Part shown: positions 59,922 to 64,000 of the stretch, piece after piece | Numbering within the stretch: position 1 is the stretch's first letter | Layout of the letters: each line of letters opens with the position of its first letter | Assembly (NCBI RefSeq): GCF_964204645.1 | Contig: NC_134033.1 | Location: 16,370,155 to 16,434,154 of the forward strand | Reading direction: 5' to 3' | Source: Tubulanus polymorphus | Lineage: Eukaryota; Nemertea; Palaeonemertea; Tubulaniformes; Tubulanidae | DNA length: 64,000 nt | Program-made: the position numbers and the translations under genes | Notes under the pieces: generated by a model | Databases searched by the model: none | What the model was told of the DNA's origin: nothing | The model's input: only the letters and a program-made list of their open reading frames with translations

Positions 59922-61516
59922 CTCGTAAAATTCAAGAATTTTACTTTGTGTGGTGTTGCAACCAAAAAGATCTCCCGATCCAAACTGATTCGAGCACCGA
60001 AATCCTCGGTTCTTGAAAAGTAAACTAATTGCTTGGTTTGATTATAAACCAAGCCAATAAGTGTTTATTTATAAAACTAGCAACAAAAACACTTTCATGT
60101 TTCCTATGATCAATTATCTTAAGATGATATTTAATTATAATTGCTCATATATGTTTTACGTCGCGTTCTGTTGTCATGGATGTATATTCGGTTCCAACAT
60201 CAATCAGTTTAAGTTTAAAGTTGTTATAGGGTTTTTAGTTAATGCCATTTTTCATTTCCTAGTAACAATATTGCGCTTAAACCACTTCTGTGTCGGATAT
60301 CCTTCATTCATTTCAAACTATTCAAACAAACTTCCAACAGGTCTAAACCGGCAAGACTGATTGGGGTGAAATCAAATTTGGGGGATTTTAATCAAGGGGA
60401 TTTTACCGGGGGATGGGGGATTTTACCGGGGGATGGGGGGGATTTAACCGTTGGATGGGGGGATTTTTACCGTTGGATGATTTATCTGTTACCGGAAGCG
60501 ATTGCTGTTATGTATGGCTATTTTCCACTTCTCTTGTCTTTTTTCTGTTTCTTTATATTTTATAGTAAAATTTTTTATCGCAATCAAGAATAGTGACAGA
60601 ATTGAATTGAATTGAATGTACACAGGCGGCGGGGAAGCGAGTTGTTTCTACTGGGAACGCTCCGGTGGCAAGCGGTTTGTCGGTAGACTGGTTACCGGTC
60701 CCTATCTTCACAATGAATCGTAGACTGGTCACCTGTCCAATTCTGCGCCACCTGCATTCGCAGTCAGAATATAGACTGGTTGCCGGTCTCTACCTGTGGA
60801 CAGGCGACCAGTCTAAAGTCAGAATAGAGACCGGCAACCAGTTTAATTGAATGGAACAGGTAACCAGTCTAGTTTGCCGGTAAACAATACAATGAAATTA
60901 GAACCAACTGTTTTCAGACACGTTTTAGGCGTATTGCTATTCAGTTTTCATCCAAAGAGTAGTTTCGTTAAAAAGGAAGAGCCATTGGTCAATATATAAA
61001 TAAAGCTTCGTTTTGATTTAATTGATCCAAGATGGCTGCGCCCTTGATTTTGAAAATAGTCGCATTGTTTCACCATTGTTTTGAGGCGGAAATTAAGCGA
61101 TAGAGGAGAGATTTTAGAGTGAATACTTTAGCTGTAGCGGAAAATAATTTGACCGTTGGTGTCTGGTTTTATAAATTATTCACGTATCTGCTGGAGCCAC
61201 AAAAAACAGGGACGAGAAGTTGAGAGGAGTGCTGATGCTCGACTTTAAAACTGTATAGGCTGGATTGATTTTTATGTGATTTGTGGAGGAGAGAGAGAGA
61301 GAGAGAGAGAAGGGTCGTCAGTCGGTCTAGTTAGGCCTATATACAAACTTTAAGGTAGGTAGCAAGATTATATGTTAGGGAGCATCTCAAAATTCCAATA
61401 GTTCCGTCAATTAGAATAAACTGTCTCTAATTGGTTTCTGTATTGGAGTGGCCTAAATGAGAGATTGGCAATTAATATACGGTATTTAGATGGTTAGTCC
61501 TATTTAGATCTGGGTG

Positions 61517-61958
61517 CCTACAAGCGGTCATCCTTATTACCGAGATGATGTATTTTACCGAGATGAACCGAGATGAAATTAAATATAACATATTTATTTA
61601 TTCCATATTGATTTTAACCATTGAAATCATATTATATCAATAATAAATGCCTGCTGGAGTCATATTTTACATATTTTGTTGGATATTTTGTAGAAAAATA
61701 ACTTTTAACTTTACCGAGATGAGATCGTCGATCAATCAAATTCAATGAAATTTTATTCCTAACCGAGTTTACGTATTTGAAGTCAAAATTTTTTTAAATA
61801 AAAAAAATGTAAAATATGACTCTATAAGGTATTTATTACTGATATAACATGATTTTAAGTGTTAAAATCGATAAGGAATAAATAAATATGTTATATTTAA
61901 TTTCATCTCGGTTGATCTCGGTAAAATACATCATCTCGGTAATAAGGATGACCCTCTA
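61517..61958. mobile_element. Foldback element with arms of about 190 bases
   Basis: The left side GTCATCCTTATTACCGAGAT... and the reverse complement of the right side match over nearly the whole element (GATGTATTTTACCGAGAT, GAAATTAAATATAACATATT, GAGTCATATTTTACAT), leaving a loop of about 50-60 bases. There is no ORF. Confidence 0.85.
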
Positions 61959-62064
61959 CAGTTACGGGAGTCTATACCATACGCACTTGCATGCCTTGGA
62001 ATGAATAAGGTTAGGGTAAGGTTCAGTTATACGTAGATTAGATTTCATCAAGCCAGTAGTTGTG

Positions 62065-62140
62065 TTCACTGTGGTTCAGTGGGTAAAGCACTGGACCACG
62101 GTTAGATATTGTTCCTTTGGTTTGATTCAAATCCCAATAA
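62065..62140 (+). repeat. tRNA-like SINE head
   Basis: GTGGTTCAGTGGGTAAAGCA (A-box-like) and GGTTTGATTCAAATCCC (B-box-like) lie about 35 bases apart. The arms do not close as a tRNA. Confidence 0.5.
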
Positions 62141-63128
62141 GCTTATTACATGCACCCCAAACAGGACTCCCGTAACCATAGCTGTTGCGCTCCATTTACT
62201 GATTCCTGTAACCATACATGGTTCCCTGTACCTCGTGTTGAGGCCTTCAGAAAAAAAATACAGCCATTGCCTGTTTGTGAGCTTAACTTATAGACTGTCA
62301 GGTGATCATCTCTAGACTACCCAAAAGCAAGGCTCATAGTGCCCTAACCATGTTTGCCCTCGGTAGGCCCTGTGGCCTGTTTATATTAGTTGACCAGCTC
62401 TATAGACTTATCAGAAGCTGGGGTTAGGTGGAAGGTGGAAGGCCTCCTAGGTGGAAGGCTATTTGCATTATCACCAGTTCCAGATAATCTCCAGCTAGGG
62501 TTAGGGTTGCAATGAGCTAACCTTAGGTGGGGGAGACTTTTAACACAGCAGGTGACCAGTTTTTGGACTAACCAAAAGCTAGGTTTTTAGTAGGCCTAAA
62601 CCATATTCACCCTAGGTGTGGCCTGTTTCTGTCAGGCGACCAGCGCATATTTTGATTAAGGCCGCGCCTAGGGTTGTTTTTTATTCTGTCGCATCAGATA
62701 ACAAGTTCTAAACCAACCTACGTGCACACACCTGAAGACCCCCTCCGACTAAAACAACGCACTTTAGGCCTGAACACCCGCATTAAAGTGTTACACTTTC
62801 ATTCACATTAACCCCACTAAAGATGGAAGCTGGTTACGAGGTCGTAGTTCTGTCGCACGGTGCTTTTAGAGATAGACGTGGTAGAGGCTTACCGAATCTG
62901 GGTCCGGATTCACAGTTCTTGGGTCGAATTTGATTCAAGAATTATTTCCTTTCTCGTGCTTGTAATTCTAGATTCGAATCTGAACCAATAGAGAACTGTG
63001 GATCCGTGAAACTCGAGTTCCTTCTGTTTAAACTAGCACCGACCGTCCGGAATCAACGGCCTCAAATCGAGAAAGCTGATTTAGCTAACATCGTTTGATT
63101 AGGCAGCGTCCAAATTAGACTACCAATA

Positions 63129-63860
63129 ATGCCCCCGCCTAAAAAGAAAGCGAAAACTGACGATGGTTCTTCGAATACTGCGGGTGCTGCGGGTGCTGCT
63201 GCTGCTGCTGCTGCTGCTGGTGGTACAGATATAATCGAAAGACTCGAATTGAGTAAGTATCATCCGATCATAGGTTTCACCATTCTGGCTCTGCAGTTGC
63301 TCAAAAGCTGATTGAGAGTTAACCTGTAGATAGTTGACATAGTGAATATTAAAAGTTCATCGTTACTATGGATGGTATCTATCCGCTGGGGCCGGTTGCA
63401 TGGTCATGGATTAGACTTAAGACCAGTCTAAGGCCAACTTAGATCTACAGCCAATCGAACAACTTAAGACCAGTCTTAAGATTTAAGCCCACTTTTGGAC
63501 TTAAGTCACGACTGTGCAACTGGCCTCTGGTTATCTTTAACCAACTGTTGAGCAACAGCAGGCTCTGGGTTGAGTTTGACTTTCTGAAATACACTTATTT
63601 CCATTGTTTATTTCTGAGAGTCAAATGTAAACCCGCAACTTCAGAACTGGGTTCAGAATCGCGATTGTGGTTCTCTTAGAATTCTTTTCCGGTACGCTGA
63701 TATGTTTGTGTTTTACTCTCAGGTCGAAGTCAGTTCGCAAAATCGATCGCCGATTTCAAGTTCAACAAAAAAAGAGTTCGAGTCCTGTCTAAAGCTCAGG
63801 ATATACCGGACGCGAGTCGAGGCGTCGTCTATTGGATGGCTCGAGATCAAAGGCTTCACG
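63129..63860 (+). CDS. phr: Class II CPD photolyase, 5' part (continues beyond window)
   Basis: Exon 1 is 63129-63252 and exon 2 is 63723-63860, joined by the split codon A|GT; exon 2 ends in phase 1 with donor GTACGT. Exon 1 encodes a basic, nuclear-localisation-like start (PPKKKAK), a poly-Ala tract, and IIERLEL. Exon 2 encodes FAKSIADFKFNKKRVRVLSK, then DIPDASRGVVYWMARDQRLH. The NKKRVRxL and GVVYWMxRDQR blocks are hallmarks of the N-terminal domain of class II DNA photolyases, which use FAD and blue light to split cyclobutane pyrimidine dimers. The rest of the antenna and FAD domains must lie past 64000. The ATG is the first in frame and follows a stop-containing leader. Confidence 0.88.
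63388..63531. repeat. Palindromic MITE, copy 2 (with 23105-23253)
   Basis: GGGGCCGGTTGCATGGTCAT at the left, ACTTAAGTCACGACTGTGCA then ACTGGCC at the right, inverted, with AAGACCAGTCTTAAG motifs inside. It sits in photolyase intron 1. Confidence 0.75.
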
Positions 63861-64000
63861 GTACGTTTTCAGCTGAACTTTTTTTCAAATGACGACAGTT
63901 CCACAGTTGCTGGTTGAGTTCGACTCAAGAAAAAAAGTTAATTTCAAATGTATAATAGCGTGCTAGGGTCTGATTTCGATCTAACGCTGTGGAACCCCAC

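Larger units (their letters stand above)
59922..63128. other. Intergenic region upstream of the photolyase gene
   Basis: No gene recognised. It has GGGGATTTTACCGGGGGATG tandem units at 60375-60480, a run of AGACTGGTxxCCGGTCTCTA units in both orientations at 60690-60870, (GA)n at 61287-61310, the long foldback at 61517-61958, a tRNA-like SINE head at 62070-62140, and repeated CAAAAGCxAGG/TAGGCCT-rich text at 62310-62660. Confidence 0.5.

Overview
The window is nuclear DNA of a metazoan, most likely a marine invertebrate (a lophotrochozoan such as a mollusc is my guess, from gene content and repeat style only). The evidence is many short GT-AG exons whose phases join exactly, animal-specific genes (astacin, class A GPCR, ANKMY1, TXNL1, acid sphingomyelinase, Ly6/uPAR-like protein, class II CPD photolyase), AT-rich intergenic DNA, and dense short palindromic (MITE-like) elements, minisatellites and tRNA-like SINE heads. 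I found no rRNA, CRISPR, viral or bacterial features.

Layout. 1-4.3 kb (+): a tandem family of small secreted precursors. One gene is complete (2220-4116), one is a 3' remnant at the window edge, and between them lies a stray 3'-UTR copy. 4.76-8.81 kb (-): an astacin metalloprotease rebuilt from seven exons, with the first half of its catalytic domain unresolved. 9.87-10.97 kb (-): a single-exon class A GPCR carrying one apparent frameshift. 11-14 kb: intergenic DNA with a LINE fragment and a minisatellite. 14.09-30.03 kb (-): ANKMY1 in 16 exons (MORN, ankyrin, MYND), with an RFX-type X-box upstream. 31-40 kb: repeat-rich DNA with a degenerate tandem array of exon-like 240-bp units, an inverted duplication and one unrecognised membrane-protein ORF. 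40.4-43.8 kb (-): a TXNL1-like gene missing half of its PITH domain, next to a ~590-bp GGGA array. 44.7-54.3 kb (+): acid sphingomyelinase (SMPD1) in 14 exon positions, with a duplicated pair of catalytic exons that look mutually exclusive. 55.4-56.4 kb (-): a GPI-type three-finger protein, with a second copy of its first exon at 59.9 kb. 63.1-64.0 kb (+): the 5' end of a class II CPD photolyase.

The genes do not form one pathway. TXNL1 and SMPD1 are divergently arranged and share an ~880-bp upstream region. The strongest leads are the duplicated SMPD1 catalytic exon, the tandem genes for a dibasic-released, C-terminally amidated amphipathic peptide, the damaged or altered TXNL1, and minisatellites that appear to be built from the terminal repeat of a local MITE family. 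Exon models were made by reading splice sites and phases by eye. No homology search or transcript data were used.
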